From: Chionoecetes opilio
Lineage: Eukaryota; Arthropoda; Malacostraca; Decapoda; Majidae
Direction of reading: 5' to 3'
Length of the DNA: 64,000 bases
Assembly (NCBI GenBank): GCA_016584305.1
Contig: JACEEZ010002660.1
Location: 1-64,000 of the forward strand
In this document: piece by piece, positions 1-11,040 of the stretch
Layout of the letters: every line of letters starts with the position of its first letter
How positions within the stretch are numbered: the stretch's first letter is position 1
Made by a program: the position numbers and the translations under genes
The notes under the pieces: model-generated
The model's input: only the letters and a program-made list of their open reading frames with translations
Told to the model about the DNA's origin: nothing
Databases searched by the model: none

Positions 1-619
1 ACGATGAAGTGCGGGTGAAGGCTGGACTGCACATTTCCCAACTTTAATATGGGTCCGCCCTGATATCTTGCTTATAGGATGAAAATATCAGAAAGCCTTC
101 TTGAGGCCAAGAAGGAAAAAGTTTAGCCCTCGAGACGTCACCTTTTTAAAAATTCTTTAGGGGTTTGGTTTGTGCAGGAGTTAAACCATAATTCCAAATT
201 AGCCTCCTCTCTTCTCTCCTTCCTCTCTCTCTCTCTCTGAACTATCACACAATGAGAATATACACATACATAATGTAAAATTAAAAAAATACTTTAAATT
301 AGTTTTTCCCAAAAAAATTTTTGGCTACTTCACAACTACCGCGCGGCGCGACACACAACACACACACCACACAAAAGGACCCAGTAAAGGGGCTCAAGGG
401 AAGCGGGAAAGGGGAGGGAAAGGGGGAGGGAGGGAGGAGCTTTTTTAAATTGTCATTGTGTTGGTGCGGGTTTTAAAAACTTTTATTCACAGGAGTATAA
501 AGTGGGGAATTTGAAACAGGTGGGCATTTAGGGGGGGTGGACGGGTCTCTAAGGGGAGACTGAGCGAACATTTTGTAGAAAGGGAAAAAAATTAAAAAAT
601 TGATGGGTTTTGCCTTCCT
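1..619. other. No gene seen; low-complexity, low-quality start of window
   Basis: No coding region can be supported. The stretch holds a short (CT)n tract near 222-238, runs of A and G, and many homopolymers that look inflated. Short open frames here have no recognisable domain. Confidence 0.5.
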
Positions 620-2500
620 AAAGTGCTCGCGAAGTTCTTGCGTGACTGTCCCTGCTGCAGGTACTGTCGTCTCCCGATTTTTTGTCCCTGCAAAAATCGG
701 GAAAACTCACCGACAGTAAGGGTTTGGTTGGTTCGGTCTTTTCGCCCACTGCCATTTCCCAAAACCATTGAGTCATTTCGCCACACTAGGGATCTATGGG
801 AGTGGGAGGTTGGGTTTATTTTTTGTTTGTGTTGGGAAAAAACCCCCAAACCCCCCGTGGGAGGTTGGGTTTTTTTTGTTTGGGTTTAGGTTAGGGTGGG
901 GTAATTTGGGTATTTGGGTTGTTTGGTTAGGTTAGGTTAGATTGATTTGGTTAGGGTTAGGATATTTAAATTTTGGTTGTTAGGTTGGGTTTAGCTTATT
1001 TTAGATTTGGTTGGGGAGCATATCGGGGGGTAAGCCCCCTGCTGGGGGTGGGTTTAAATTTTTTGGTAGGTTAGGTTTTTTTTTGGGTTAGGCAATTTTC
1101 GTCATTCGCCCAAAACTTTTTCGTTAATGTAATTCTTTTCCCCCACATAAAAGAGTCAATTCCCCCACTCAAAGTCATTGCCCCACGATCCTGCACGGAG
1201 TCGTAATTATATCTTCCTCTGGCAGAAATGGAATGAACCACCAGTAACCTTGGGGAAATGACGGTAAATTTCATTTTTCCCCATCCTTCCCACTTCCCAA
1301 CCAAGTTTGGGGACCTGTGGAATGCGGGGTTTTCGGGGGTAAAAAATTATGCGTCGGAAACACGAAAATTAAAGATTTTGTGTAGGGGGGGGGGTAAAAT
1401 TCCCTAGATCTAGGGAAATTTTCCTTAAATTTTAGGAAAATTGCCTAAAAAAAATTAAACCTCCCCCTAGCAGGGGGTTTGCCCCACCGAAAACCCAAAA
1501 CCAAAAAAATCAAAACCCACCCAAACCAAACCCAAATTTAATCTAACCTACCAAACCCAAACTAATAGGTAGATAGGTTAATTTGGTTAGCTTAGGTTAG
1601 ATTGGTTTCGGGGGGTCAAGCCCCGCTGGGGTAGGTTAATTTTGGTTTAGGTTAGGTTTTTTTTGGTTGGGCAATTTTCTCTAAAAAAAGGGAAAATTTC
1701 CCCTAGTCTGGGGAATTTTCCCCCCCCTACCAACCTTTAAATTTACGGTTTCCGACGCTAATTTGTTCCCACCCAAAAAACCCCGCATTCCCACAGGCCC
1801 CCAAAACTTTTTTGGGGGGAAGGGGAGAGTATGGGAAAACATAGAAATTTACCGTCTTTCCCCAAAAGGGTTATGGGGGTTTCATTCCATTTCTCCCAGG
1901 GGAAGATATAATTACATGACCCGTGACAGGATGGTGGGCAAATTTTACTTTAGAGTGGCAAATTGACTCTTATATGTGGGCAAATTGACTTTATATGGGG
2001 GCGAATTGATTTACATGTGGAAAATGTCTTGTGGGCGAAAGACAAAAATTGCCAAACCCAAAAAAAAACCCCCTAACCAAAATTAACCACCCTAGCGGGG
2101 GGTTTGACCCCCCGAATGCTAACCAAACCAAATCTCCCTAAGCAAACCTAACCAAATCAAACCTATCCAAAAACAAACCCAAAATCTAATCAAACCTAAC
2201 CAAACCCAAAAAATCAAACCCAAACCCCCCAAATCTAACCTACCCTAACCTAACCTAAACAAATTCCTAACCCCCCTAGGGGGGTTGGGGTCTCGACAAC
2301 TAAAAAAATATAACCTAACCTCCTAGCTCCTTAGATCCATAGTGTGGGGGGAAATGCCCTGTGGGCAAAAATGACTAAAGGTTTGTGGCGAAAGGGCATG
2401 TGGGCAAAATGCCCCGGATACAACCAAACCCATTACTGTGGGTTGATTTTCCCGATTTTTGCGGGCCCAAAAATACGGTAGACGACAGTACATGAGCGGG
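620..2500. repeat. Large imperfect palindrome / foldback repeat rich in TTAGG
   Basis: Sequence from about 620 to 1,550 reappears reverse-complemented from about 1,570 to 2,500. Matched landmarks are a tgcaaaaatcggg block (about 690 versus 2,455), a gggatctatgg block (about 788 versus 2,333), the CCCGCATTCCCACAGG block (1,790) and its complement (about 1,315), and TTAGG-rich tracts on the outer left (880-1,080) with CCTAA on the right (2,090-2,280). The TTAGG and CCCGCATTCCCACAGG modules also occur inside copies A and B of the TIR family near 41.7-42.4 kb and 52.1-52.9 kb. Arms are about 900 bp and noisy, with many indels. Confidence 0.65.
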
Positions 2501-3229
2501 TACCAGAGGCAAGGATGGGTAATGTCCCGGGTTATGCAACTTTTTTTGGGATGGGTAATAAGATAAATAAAAGCAAAGGTTGGTGAGTTGGGTATAGACT
2601 CAAGAGTATTTTTGGCCGTCAAAAACCCTTTAAACCATGATGTAGCACTATTTATAGAGGAAAGACAACAAAGGAATAATTAAAAAGGCATTTAATCTAT
2701 CAAAACCCATGAATATTACAGCCTAAAAAAGAGAAGACTACGACGATAAAAGATTAGAGTGTTTTGGGCAAAATTGATATTCCAGGTGCTATATTTCCGG
2801 CTCGCTGACAACATAGGAAAGCCCCGAGGTGAGGGTTGATGTGCGGGGGTTCAAAACCGGAAAAAACAGTCCAGCAGATTCTTTAAGAATTTAAGCAAGT
2901 GGTAGGAACTTTGCCCCTACCAGTTGTTTTCCTTTTGACGAGGCTCTGTTTATGATTGTTTTCTTGGTTTAGAAGCCCTGAATCAGCCATTACCTCGGTC
3001 TTCTCTATAGTGTTGTCAGCGAGAACAGGCCAGAAAAAAAAAAAAAATAGCCCGGAATATCAAATTTTGCGAAAAAAACTCTAAATTTTTCCATCCCGTA
3101 TTTTTCCCTTTGTAGGGCCACCCGCGGCGACCCCGCCCCTTTTCCCCACAATGCACCGATGTAAACAAACGTGCGTAGTTATGGGGAGGGTCCATTAAAA
3201 AGGACGCGGGGGCAATTAGAGAGAAATGC
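2501..3229. other. No gene seen
   Basis: AT-rich, homopolymer-noisy sequence without a recognisable coding region, RNA or element end. Confidence 0.4.
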
Positions 3230-4960
3230 AACTCGAAATGCAGTGGGCCTGGCAGTTTTAAATCACAATTTTGGGGAAAAATTGGTCAAATTTAAAGAAA
3301 AAAATGGGGGTTATTCCCCCGGGACTTAAACACAAAAGTATAATTTTTAAAACGATTTTTTTCTATATTTATATTTATAGAAGCCTGGTCTGTAAAACAT
3401 GTATTTAACCAAAAAACCAAAAGGTTATAGTTTAGGAGGCGAGGGAAATGTTTTTCTATTTTATATAGTCAAAAAAAGTTTTTTAGAATTTTTCTATACC
3501 CAGGGGTCATATTTTCCGTTTTTATTGTGTATCAAAAGATAGAAAGCCCAAGGGAAAGAGTCGACGCGTGAAGTGGCAATGTTTTTATTCAAACTCCCCG
3601 CCCCAATCTCCCCGCCACCACTCCCCGCCGCGCTTCGCCTCCCAATTATAACCTATATTGCGCGCAACAAGCCGAATTGGCATTCTTTTTTCTTCGTTTT
3701 TCCAAGGGATTTTTATTGTATTTTGACAAAACGTTTTCCAACGCAGCAGATGTCTTAGAAAACAGTGTGAACATCACCCCAAAATTTTTTTATGCCCCAA
3801 TATAATTAAAAAAATAATTTTAAACTTTGCTACTCGAGGCGAGTAATTTTTCATTAAACTATTATAGAACGTTTTACGTAAAGCATGTATCCATATAATT
3901 TGTAGAACAAAAGAAAAAACTATTTTTTTGGTATTCAGATGCGGTGACAATTTTATCCGAAAATTTAATTTATGAAAAATTTAGTCCGGAAACCAAAACA
4001 CAGAGCCAACCCTTTTGGTTTTAAAATGCCAGCGACCACTGGCATTTTTCGAGTTTTAGATCATTGAAATTAGAGAGACTCAACTCCGAAAGCCGGGGCG
4101 CTGGGAGTTTTAACTCACAATTTGGTGAAAAGTTGTAAAATTGAAAGAAAAAAAAAAAAACTTACTCCACTGCACAAACCCCAAAAGTATAATATTAAAA
4201 CGATTTTTTCTATATGCATATTGTATAGAAAACCTGATTCTGTAAAAACATTGTATATAAACCAAATAACCAATAGGTTTTAGTTTAGGGGCGAGGAAAT
4301 GTACTCTTGATATTAATAGAATAAAAGTATGTTTAGAAGTTTTTATACCTAGGAGTAAATTTTTCCTGTTATTTTTTGTATCAATCAATAGAAAGCCGGA
4401 AGTGCAAAGAGTCGACGCGTGAAGTGGGAAAAGTTTTTATTCAAAACCCCCGCCACAATCTCCCCGCCCCCCACTCCCCCCCGCGGCACGTCGCCCCCCA
4501 AATTTTAACCTAATTGTCGCAGCAAAAAAGCCCATTTTGGGATTCTTTTTTTTTTCGTTTTTTTAAGGAATTTCTTATTGTATTTTGACAAGCGTTTTTC
4601 CAACGAGCAGTACTGTCTTAGAAAACTGTGAAATCGCCCAAATTTTTCATGCCACAATATACATGTAAAAAATATATTAAGCTTTGCTACTCGAGGGGAG
4701 AATTTTCATTAAATTGCTATTATAGAACTTTCCTGTATGCGTCATCCATATAAATTTGTAGAAAAACAGAAGAACTATATTTTTTGGTTTCAGATGCGGG
4801 GCATCAATGTTTTTCGCGAATTTAAATTTTTGAAAAATATTAGTCCGGAGCCCCAAAACAAGTAGACCAACCTTTGAGTTAAAAATGCAGGACCACTGGG
4901 ATTCTCGAGTTTCAGTCATTTGGGAATTTTCCCGCGGGCCGTATTTGGACACCCCGCCTA
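3230..4960. repeat. Two tandem units of about 860 bp
   Basis: The block at about 3,240-3,780 is repeated in the same orientation at about 4,095-4,640. Shared landmarks include GTCGACGCGTGAAGTGG (3,559 and 4,412), a C-rich ccccgcc tract just after it, and tattgtattttgaca (about 3,712 and 4,573). The unit is non-coding, AT-rich with a C-rich island. It could be a satellite monomer pair or a local duplication. Both copies carry many apparent homopolymer errors. Confidence 0.7.
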
Positions 4961-5566
4961 TAAGCCCGCCCCCCATTCCTTTGCCACTCACTAAAGTCCT
5001 CGTTGTTTTTCTAATTCGCTGATGATTTCCCTTTTTTAAATCACGGTAACAAGCCACTGTCCCGAACCAACCCTACCCCCCCACGGTGTGGGCGGTTGGC
5101 GCCAAAATCTCCCGCTCGGCAACACCGTCCCTTTCCCGTGCCATTTTTTAAACTCACCACGCCGACTGCCTGGCCCCTATAATACAAAAATTTTACTGTA
5201 GGGTTTAAAAATCACACTTCTAAGACACCATGAACGGAAATGGCTTTCCCCTTGTTCTCTTTAAACCCTGTTTCACCCAGGGCGTGGGACGATACGGTAT
5301 CAAAGGGGTGAGGTGGGCACAACAGTGGGGAAGGGAAAAATAAAAATTTACTGTCCATTTTTCCCTTTAATGAAACCAAAAAATAAAATTACAATACACA
5401 TTTTGGTGGGGGTTTTGGTGGACACAAATTTGCAAAAACCGCTACTTAAAGCGTGGGGCAGTCAAGGGGGCTGGGTGAGGGGGCGGGAAGGCTAGGAAGA
5501 AGGGGGGGGGGGGGGAAAGATCCCTTCTGCGACACGTGTTAATCCAATGAAGTCACAAGCTAGACT
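4961..5566. other. No gene seen; G-run rich
   Basis: No coding region or known repeat can be supported. A G run lies at about 5,501-5,514, just before sequence quality visibly improves. Confidence 0.4.
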
Positions 5567-6250
5567 GCCCCAGCTGGTGCTGCCCAATAACGAACTAATA
5601 CAACAAAAACACCGAAGGCAGTCCCTACACAGCCGAGGCGGCCTCCCACCAAGGCTTGTATCTCCTAAACATTTGTAAACACACGCCGCTGCCGACTACC
5701 AATAGGCTTATATTTCAATCCTTACCTCAGTGGTAACGTCTATTAGGAAAGATAAATGACGTTTTATTTATATATATGAGATACATCTCCTCTACACCTC
5801 CTCATCGAGGTGGTGTAAATCTACGCCATAATATTGGCCCTGTGACGTCACGGAAATGGAGTAAGTACGCTTGCTGGATCCAGCCAGGGAGGGTTGGCGC
5901 AGACTTGCACCGAGGGGTAAAGTCTGGCGTTGTGACGTCATCGATTTGGCGCAGATGTAGCTCCTGATCCAAGAAAGTTTTCAAAAGAGGAGTATCTAAG
6001 GCTTATAGTACAGGAGCATTAGTAAAAATTTACGAAAACCTAGAAAAAATAGTAGAAAGCTGATTTTTTCAGGGGACCTCCAGAAAACCATAAGCATGTC
6101 CACTGTGCAAAATTCTGCAAATTCAACCTGGTGGCATTTTCAGAATTGAAGATGGCCGCTATAACAATTTGCGATATATGGTTAAAATACCAAAATTGGC
6201 ATAACTGGCAACTTATTACAGTGGACCCATGTTCATTTTGGGTCAGTATT

Positions 6251-7626
6251 GTTCATGAGGGTCACATGTGTGATCCGGGAGAGTTCTGAGATGGAGGAAT
6301 ATCTGCTTCACGAGTTTGCTAAACAGCCACCCTCCCTATTCGATAAAGGTATCATGAGGAAGAACACTAAGAGTGTCCTTGCTAGTGTTTCAAGTCAAGT
6401 GAATTTTCATCTAAAAACTTCCAGATAATGCACGTTTTCGTCCTTGATGGAGGACATCTTCAAAGCTTGCCATGGCCTGCTGATCCCACATACAACCAGG
6501 TTTTGTGACCAGTATGTATCCCAGGGTTCTTGTTCACTATGGCCGGGTAGTATAGTAGTGTTTGACGGATATGGCAGTGCTTCCTCAACTAAACTGCGGA
6601 ACAGCAGCGAAGAGCCAAACAGACACTTCTCCTGACATTGTCTTTGATTTGGGAAAATGAAAACCACAACACCCAAAAAAGGCATTCTTGGGTAATGGCA
6701 GGAATAAGGACCGATTAATCCAAAAATTAAAGGGAGAATATGAGGCTGTGGGTATAATTGTCAACAGAGTGTTGCAGATGCGGGACTGGCTGATTGCATC
6801 AAGTGTCATGATTACATCAACTGCCATAGATGGTGCCCCAACTCAAAATTCGCATGTCGTTGTCGTGGAACTGATACTGACTTTGCTGGTGATGAGGGTC
6901 GCAAAAGCCCCCCAAACATGAATCTTCATATGCTCTGTGGACGGAACCCTTTGCTGTGTACTGTATACTGAAATCCAGAAGCTTGTTCTAGCATCAAACA
7001 ACACCTGAAAGTTTGTACATGCAATCAAATGGATTTTGATACTGTGTCTTCCATATACCAAACAAGGGAAAAAAAGGGGCCCTTCAGCTGTTCGATAGTG
7101 ATGACAATTGGGACTGTTTGAGTGTTTTTCTCTCAGTCTGACAGCAGTCAGGATGAGATAGCACGCATAGGAGAGTTGTTTCTACTAAAGCTTATGGAGC
7201 TGTCCGGTCAAATTCACTGGACAAGCATCGCTATGTTATGTACTTCCGATCTACAAAGTAGAGCGTCCTTATCCTCATCTGGTTTCAAATTGGAATCAAT
7301 CCCTCCAACTTCAGCAGCTGCCAAGTTCCATAGCTATAGAACATACCCCTGCTCTTCAGCAATGGCAGGGAAAAGCCTACCACACAAATGAGTGGGGGTG
7401 GGAGTTTCAGAGAGGGGATACTTGTTCCAATCTATACCGATAGGCCTGTTGCTCCCGAGAAGGTACTGAAAATGGTATCTTGCGGCTGCAAGGTAGGGTG
7501 TGGAAAGTCATGTCGTTGTTACAAGGCACGGATGGAGTGTACCATAATGTGCACTGGTTGCAGTGGTACAATTGTAAAAATTCGCATGTTCTTGATATGC
7601 AAGGGCGAAGGGGATACCACTGATTA
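6251..7626 (+). pseudogene. Broken gene for an uncharacterised mobile-element protein with C-terminal CXC (tesmin-like) cysteine cluster
   Basis: Fragments of one protein can be read in order in shifting frames. They are a start region with MEEYLLHEFAKQPPSLFDKG near 6,291, then VFVLDGGHLQSLPWPADP (6,431), then SIVVFDGYGSAS (6,548), then NGRNKDRLIQKLKGEYEAVG (6,694), then a TDTD / LHMLCGRNP region (6,870-6,950), then SQSDSSQDEIARIGELF (7,134), and a C-terminal segment that includes IYTDRPVAPEKVLKMV followed by a Cys cluster of the form CxCxxxCxxxCxCxxxxxxCxxxCxxC (7,478-7,560). Several frameshifts and stops break it. I recall very similar uncharacterised proteins repeated in invertebrate genomes. 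The DxD-type motif suggests a nuclease-like fold, but that is inference. It lies between the long TIRs of its element, so it is probably the element's own gene. Confidence in the pseudogene is good; its function is unknown. Confidence 0.72.
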
Positions 7627-7893
7627 GACATTCCTTCAAATATGGTTGGGTTATTTGTGGTTTCTAATGGTGTTTTGTACAATTTTAACATAGTTTGGCT
7701 ATTATAAATGTAACGTACATAACATAGTTGTGGTATTTTTAAAAAAAAAAAAATCTTTTTTTCTTCACCCTTTTTGAATTTATGCTAATTATGTCAACTC
7801 AAAATATTTTTTATGGCTCTATGTATTCAGCACACTCTAAAACATAGATGGACACACAAAATCTTATTACTACGAACTCGGATGGATGATCAT

Positions 7894-7928
7894 ATCAGTG
7901 GCGTACCCAGAAATTTAAAAGGGGGGCC

Positions 7929-7973
<45 letters not shown>

Positions 7974-7989
7974 ATATATATTATATATT

Positions 7990-8035
<46 letters not shown>

Positions 8036-8154
8036 TATCTTATACATAACAGACCAAAATATATATATACTAATATATATTTATATTTATAAATTTTTTC
8101 TTTGGGAAAAGGGGGGGGCCATGGCCGCATGGCCCCCCCCCCTCGGTACGCCAC
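7894..8154. mobile_element. Nested MITE with CAGTGGCGTACC terminal repeats
   Basis: It begins CAGTGGCGTACCC at 7,894 and ends with the complement ggtacgccactg at 8,154. Inner sub-ends are ggggggcc on both sides, and the core is A and (TA)n rich. Flanks are near-identical (gatcatat on the left, gatcatag on the right, overlapping the terminal base), as expected for a hAT-type 8-bp duplication. Confidence 0.7.
7975..8038. repeat. (TA)n microsatellite
   Basis: Nearly pure TA dinucleotide tract inside the nested MITE, preceded by an A run of about 25. Confidence 0.9.
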
Positions 8155-8548
8155 TGATCATAGTATTTTTCATTTTGTCGTTAATTGTGATGGCGGCCAT
8201 TTTGAATTATGAAATGCCACGAGGTTGAATTGCAGAACTTTGCATAAGGGCGATATACACAATAAATTTTGGAGCTCTCCTGAAAAAATCAGCTTTTACT
8301 ATTTATTTTCCACCTTTTGCTAATGCTCCTGGGGGGGCATTTTTGAAGGGGCTCTAAACTACACCCTCTTAGCGTCCTAAGACCGACTTAGTTATACCGG
8401 GCCAAGAAAGATTACTAAGAAGCATTTTCGGGCGTCATCTTAGCCTCGTGTAAGGGGACAGAAGGCCAACCCTCTAGTGCCACCTAACCACTCAGCCGCG
8501 CGACACAAGTCTGTATTTGGCGGGAAATACGTATACCACGCCGATGTG

Positions 8549-8556
8549 TCTCTCTC

Positions 8557-8606
<50 letters not shown>

Positions 8607-8701
8607 CTTTTTTTTCTTCTATTATTTCTTCTCCCTCCTCTTCCTTCTCCTTGAGTTGCAGATATGTATTTCTGCTAGTCACTGCAGTGTACACGCCGAG
8701 G

Positions 8702-8771
<70 letters not shown>

Positions 8772-8781
8772 CTCTCTGTCT
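8549..8781. repeat. Duplicated (CT)n microsatellite cassette
   Basis: Two CT blocks (8,549-8,604 and 8,704-8,781) are each followed by a C(A/T)TTTTTTTTCTTCTATTATTT-like tail, so a cassette of about 155 bp seems to be tandemly duplicated. The short open frames of Ser/Leu repeats here are artefacts of the CT tract. Confidence 0.85.
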
Positions 8782-8969
8782 CCTTTTTTTTCTTCTATTA
8801 TTTTCTTCTCCTCCTCTACCTTCCCCCTTTTCATCCTCCACACACATATCATAGCCAGTATGTGATATTATCGTGAATACGACACTTTTTTTCTGGTGTG
8901 TTTTTGATATGTTTAGAATTAATCTGCTAACCGTTTCTGTCGCAAATCAATCTATTCCGCCCAGCCACC

Positions 8970-9064
8970 CCTATATATATATAGTATATATATAGCCCAC
9001 ACCTATATATATATATACATAGTGTATTATCAGCCTAATATACTATATACAGTCTAAAATATAT
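8970..9064. repeat. TA-rich tract beside the hAT insertion site
   Basis: Interrupted (TA)n tracts directly left of the 9,073 element. The target duplication ATAATATA is drawn from this sequence. Confidence 0.8.
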
Positions 9065-9072
9065 ATAATATA

Positions 9073-10025
9073 CAGTGGTGGGCAGCGATAAATTTTGCGA
9101 TAAAGCGATAACGATAAAGCGATAAATTTTTCCGCTAAGTCCTATAACGATAAAGCGATAAATTTCCAAAATACCTTAAAGCGATAAGCGATAAATCCTG
9201 CGATAAATCCAAAAATACTCTATTTTTGCTACTTATGCATTTAAAAACCTCTTTTTTACACTTAAAACACCATATATTACTTAATAAAAGTGATGGTGGG
9301 AATGTCCACAGATCCCGAACTCCCGGAAATGTTCCGCTCCCTTTCCTGAGTCACATCACTGCTGCTGGCCTCCACGCGGAAAAGTCCTCCACTGTCCTCT
9401 TGCCTGACATCTTGACACTCACTAATCACTAAATTCACTATTCTCGAACATGAAGCGCGCCCGCCGCGACACTAATTAATAACGCAATATAAAACGCAAA
9501 AACCTAAACGATTTCCTGAAAAGGAAAAGTTAAAACACAAAATCACGCGACGTTCGTACGAACGGGAGGCACGCGCGAGGCGCACCTCAAAACTCAAAAA
9601 ATATATAAAACTAATATATATTAATTAGATATTCAGTTAAGATAGCAATATACAATAAGAATTAAGTATATATAAGTTATAACACACAAAGAAGCTTGGA
9701 CGCTGGTAGCACAATGAAACACAGAGCTGAGATCAGATGCGTCCAGTTTGGGGGGGGCTATTCAAAGAAACTGACAACAGAAGCGCGGCCGCCAGGCGCC
9801 TGGCCGCATCTGTTTGCCGCGTAACAATGAGCCTGTAACCTCCCGCCGTAACGGTTTTTCGTCTTCTACTTTATCGCTGGATTTATCGCGGGAAATTTGA
9901 AAGCGATAAATATAAGCGATAAGTTTTTCCGGTCTTGCGATAAACGATAAGCGGTAAATTTTCGGTTAAAGCGATATTATCGCTTTATCGCATTATCGCT
10001 TTACTTATCGCAACGCCCACGACTG
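9073..10025. mobile_element. Non-autonomous hAT element with AGCGATAA subterminal repeats
   Basis: It is flanked by a perfect 8-bp target duplication ATAATATA (9,065-9,072 and 10,026-10,033). The ends are CAGTGGTGGGCAGCGATAA and the complement ttatcgcaacgcccacgactg. Many copies of AGCGATAA lie in direct orientation at the left (9,084-9,200) and as TTATCGCT at the right (9,870-10,010). This is the layout expected of subterminal transposase-binding sites. No transposase is encoded; length is 953 bp. Confidence 0.88.
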
Positions 10026-10280
10026 ATAATATATAACCAATAATATAACCATTGTTGTTATGGTGACGGAGAAAATTGCGGGCTAAGACGACCCCAACCC
10101 TGCCTTAGTTTACACTCGCTGCACTGTCTTAGGCGGAGCGAACTTTGCTTCCGAAAATGTCCACCTAGCGCTAAGATGGTCTTAGTCCCCTAAGATGGTC
10201 TTAGTAGTGTTCCAAAATGCCGCCCCTGTACTATTACTCTGACATACACCAGCGTATGTGTTTGCTGGATCTGGCCCCTG

Positions 10281-10587
10281 AACTTTACTTTTCATTTCTG
10301 TACATTTACTTTTGTACTTTTCCCATCGTCTATCCTCCCTTTTCTGTAAATATCGGTTATATAGTATACCTCTTATCTTCCTTGATCGGCTGTTTCACCT
10401 CTTCATTCCTCCGTTCACTGCCTTTTCTTTGCCCTAACTCATTCCTCCATTCACTGCCTTTTCTTTGCCCTAACTTCCTCACACCACACACTTCCTCCTG
10501 CGCGCATATAAAGATGATGATGATAGGTATGCAGAGGAAGCTTAGCACTCATCCACAGCTAGTAAAGTGTGACTACAATAAAACTTA
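10281..10587. other. No gene seen; short tandem duplication
   Basis: An approximately 36-bp unit containing CATTCACTGCCTTTTCTTTG is present twice around 10,404-10,475. An ATG-initiated frame crosses it but lacks a recognisable domain and depends on the duplication. Confidence 0.4.
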
Positions 10588-10822
10588 TTAAAGTAATCGT
10601 CCAGACCCATTTTTTTTTTGCCGAATTATGTTTAATGTACATTCAAAACACCTAATCCACCAAAAATAATTGATTTCCAGGCCTTATTTCCGTAAAAACA
10701 CGACTTTTGTAAAAAGCGCGCGAAAAAAAAAATCTTCCCTCCAACAGGGCTACGACTGTTATTGATGACGTCAGAACAGGGACGCCCGCAGACACTCTGT
10801 CTGGCACCTGTCGGCAAATGTT

Positions 10823-10999
10823 ATGATGAGCGATTGTACTTCGGTGTCAGACAGTGAATCTGTCGCTGTGACAGATTTAGAGTACGATGCTCAATCTGAC
10901 ACCGAAAGAAATGACGCTGGTCGCGTATACTATGAGGAAAACGAACCTCAGATTGTCATGGGATCCTATATGTTTGAGCCCGAGTACGAGGTGGATTAA
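10823..10999 (+). CDS. Small acidic ORF inside the TTAA element (58 aa)
   Basis: The frame starts MMSDCTSVSDSESVAVTD and ends with SYMFEPEYEVD and a TAA stop. It is rich in Asp, Glu and Ser, with an aromatic FEPEY motif. It resembles the acidic N-termini of uncharacterised transposon-associated proteins of invertebrates (some annotated as P2X7-like); that is a weak memory-based resemblance. It may be the first coding part of a lost element gene. A possible donor (GAG|GTGGAT) at 10,990 and an acceptor-like TTATCTTGGCAG just before the palindrome are compatible with a spliced continuation. Expression is not shown. Confidence 0.35.
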   Translation: MMSDCTSVSDSESVAVTDLEYDAQSDTERNDAGRVYYEENEPQIVMGSYMFEPEYEVD

Positions 11000-11040
11000 C
11001 AGGTGTCTCTTTATCTTTCTTTATCTGTCTCTTTATCTTG

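Larger units (their letters stand above)
6011..8331 (+). mobile_element. TIR DNA transposon carrying a decayed CXC-cluster gene
   Basis: The ends are inverted repeats of about 170-180 bp. The left begins CAGGAGCATTAG at 6,011 and the right ends CTAATGCTCCTG at 8,331. Within the TIRs, AGCTGATTTTTTCAGG (6,060), a ttcaacctggtggcatt block (6,122) and gatggccgc (6,151) are matched in reverse complement at 8,285, 8,215 and 8,192. The interior holds the broken gene at 6,251-7,626 and a nested MITE at 7,894-8,154. The target duplication is not clear. Superfamily is not assigned. Confidence 0.75.
8332..10211. mobile_element. Probable TIR element with CTAAGAC-type subterminal motifs (boundaries tentative)
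   Basis: The right end CTAAGATGGTCTTAG...CCAAAATGCCGCCCCTG (10,190-10,212) resembles, in reverse complement, the left start GGGGGGCATTTTTGAAG...CCTAAGACCGACTTAG (8,332-8,392). The interior has a CT microsatellite and the hAT at 9,073-10,025. The similarity is short and the left terminus abuts the previous element, so nesting order and exact ends are uncertain. Confidence 0.4.
5567..10280 (-). mobile_element. Large TIR-family element, copy C, reverse orientation, interrupted
   Basis: 5,567-6,010 is the reverse complement of the start of copies A (about 39,370-40,640) and B (about 50,710-51,140), including the gatgaggaggtgtag block and cggcgtagatt. The terminal TIR (GGATCTGGCCCCTG, ending 10,280) and its hairpin-forming neighbour acatacaccagcgtatgt lie at 10,238-10,280. 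The two parts are separated by a stack of inserted elements (6,011 to about 10,212). The element is incomplete on the low-coordinate side, where similarity fades near 5,567. No protein is encoded in the visible part. Confidence 0.7.

Noticed and set aside
880..1080. True telomere end
   Set aside because: TTAGG units are interrupted, inverted nearby, and shared with internal transposon modules, so they are interstitial.
8477..8865. Open frames of Ser/Leu repeats
   Set aside because: They are translations of the CT microsatellite and stay open only because CTCTCT has no stop codon.
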